Below, piece after piece: positions 63,394 to 64,000 of a stretch of DNA of 64,000 nucleotides; the stretch's first letter is position 1, and every line of letters starts with the position of its first letter. Both the position numbers and the translations under genes were made by a program. The DNA lies in the NCBI RefSeq assembly GCF_013520865.1, contig NZ_JACDXJ010000001.1, forward strand, positions 4,639,418 through 4,703,417. The letters are read 5' to 3'. Under the pieces are notes generated by a model. The model did no database searches. It had not been told where the DNA came from and saw only the letters and a list, made by a program, of their open reading frames with translations. The stretch is from Microvirga mediterraneensis (GTDB lineage Bacteria > Pseudomonadota > Alphaproteobacteria > Rhizobiales > Beijerinckiaceae).

Positions 63394-63700
63394 GGTGTTC
63401 CTTCCCTCAATGGGTGCGTTTCCTGCGGGCGCAACGCCGGTCGCGCGCACCCGCTCAAGGCTTTTTCAGCTCGGCAAGAACCTGCCGGTTGTCGAAAGTC
63501 GAACGAAAGGGAGGAGCGGCGCGGAGTTCTTCCCGCGCATGCCGGCCGCGACGGCTCAAGCATCGCCGTTCTCAGCATGAGGACGCTTCTCTCCTACTGC
63601 GTTTTCATGGCCGCTCTTGTGTCAGAGCTTGCTGACAGTCGTAGCTCACAGCGAACGCGTTTGCAATAGACGAATAGCCGACTTTAGTCGCGTCACCGCC
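63394..63700. other. Leader/control region of the Liv-type importer operon
   Basis: No gene is supported. The main element is the palindrome at 63651-63664. The long distance (over 250 bases) from it to the start codon implies either a long leader or a further unseen short gene. Confidence 0.4.
63651..63664. promoter_or_regulatory. Candidate IclR operator upstream of the Liv-type importer operon
   Basis: GCGAACGCGTTTGC differs in one base from the palindrome at 57578, and the following AATAGACGAATAGCCG also matches that site's right flank (ATGGCGAATAGTCG). Confidence 0.65.
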
Positions 63701-63796
63701 GGATCGGAGCTGGCTGGCGAGAACCTGCCGCCGTGGTGCGCTGGCTCGTACCAGGCACTTCTGTCTTGACAGCGGTGCGGTTCCGAAGGCGGGGGT

Positions 63797-63882
63797 GACC
63801 GGTACGAGGCCGGTCATAACGCGGCGGGTGTGGTGGTCGCTGTCAAAGAGCCAGCCCCTTTGGGCCCGCAGCTTGCGCTGCG
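63797..63882. other. Structured non-coding stretch at the window edge
   Basis: Two clean hairpins occur: GACCGG/CCGGTC (63797-63815) and CGCAGC-TTGC-GCTGCG (63867-63882). No gene is supported from 63700 to the end. It could be the non-coding end of a mobile element or an RNA that continues beyond the window; I cannot identify it. Confidence 0.35.
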
Positions 63883-64000
63883 AGCCTGAAGGTCAGTCGA
63901 GGGAGGGTGCGGTGCATCGCCCGGCTCGCTGTGAGTGTGAGAGTGGAAGAGCCGGACGGCGCCTCGCACGCGGTTCTTTTCAGGTGGACCAGCTGGGGAG

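Overview
The window looks like a chromosome segment of a GC-rich alphaproteobacterium of the order Hyphomicrobiales (Rhizobiales), plausibly a Methylobacteriaceae/Microvirga-type soil organism. That is an inference from protein flavour, FixL/FixK-type regulation and a short palindromic repeat typical of this order; no rRNA or taxonomic marker is present. One RNA gene is visible, a selenocysteine tRNA. No CRISPR array or complete insertion sequence was seen.

Layout. (1) 1-6156, plus strand: periplasmic copper resistance (TolC-like end, two-domain multicopper oxidase, cupredoxin, CusF, DUF305-CusF fusion, Cu+ P-type ATPase behind a CueR-like operator). (2) 6923-16497, minus strand: an AtuA-family/DUF4387 pair, a sigma54 activator, a C45 peptidase-like amidase and a five-gene Dpp/Opp-type ABC importer. 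Near-consensus sigma54 promoters stand in front of both structural operons. (3) 16.8-30 kb: a low-oxygen/stress island (PfkB kinase, universal stress protein, MlaE-STAS permease, Hsp20, hibernation factor with cold-shock domain, phosphoribosyltransferase, NAD synthetase, cytochrome c, GYD and DUF6894 proteins). It carries seven TTG-N8-CAA (FixK/FNR-type) boxes and four decayed genes. (4) 30.4-35.2 kb: a FixL-like hybrid kinase, a FixK-like regulator and an OmpR-type regulator, the likely controllers of region 3. (5) 35.3-47.0 kb: a complete selenium-dependent formate dehydrogenase locus (fdhD, selD, tRNA-Sec, selB, selA, fdhE, and gamma, beta and alpha subunits); the alpha subunit is read through an in-frame UGA as Sec200. 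(6) 47.3-51.9 kb: an MFS exporter and a PhoQ/PhoP-like two-component operon with a PepSY protein, facing a secreted Gly/Arg/Asp-rich protein. (7) 51.9-63.7 kb, minus strand: a catabolic locus (metallo-beta-lactamase-fold protein, old-yellow-enzyme, ketosteroid-dehydrogenase-like flavoprotein, double EthD protein, SDR, IclR regulator, Liv-type ABC importer with a fused LivM-LivG). A shared 14-bp palindrome lies upstream of its three transcription units.

The strongest novel leads are the sigma54 uptake/amidase regulon, the FixK-box island overlapping decayed genes, and the IclR-palindrome catabolic regulon. The substrates of the first and third are unknown. All functional calls are by reading motifs and family resemblance; no database search was run.
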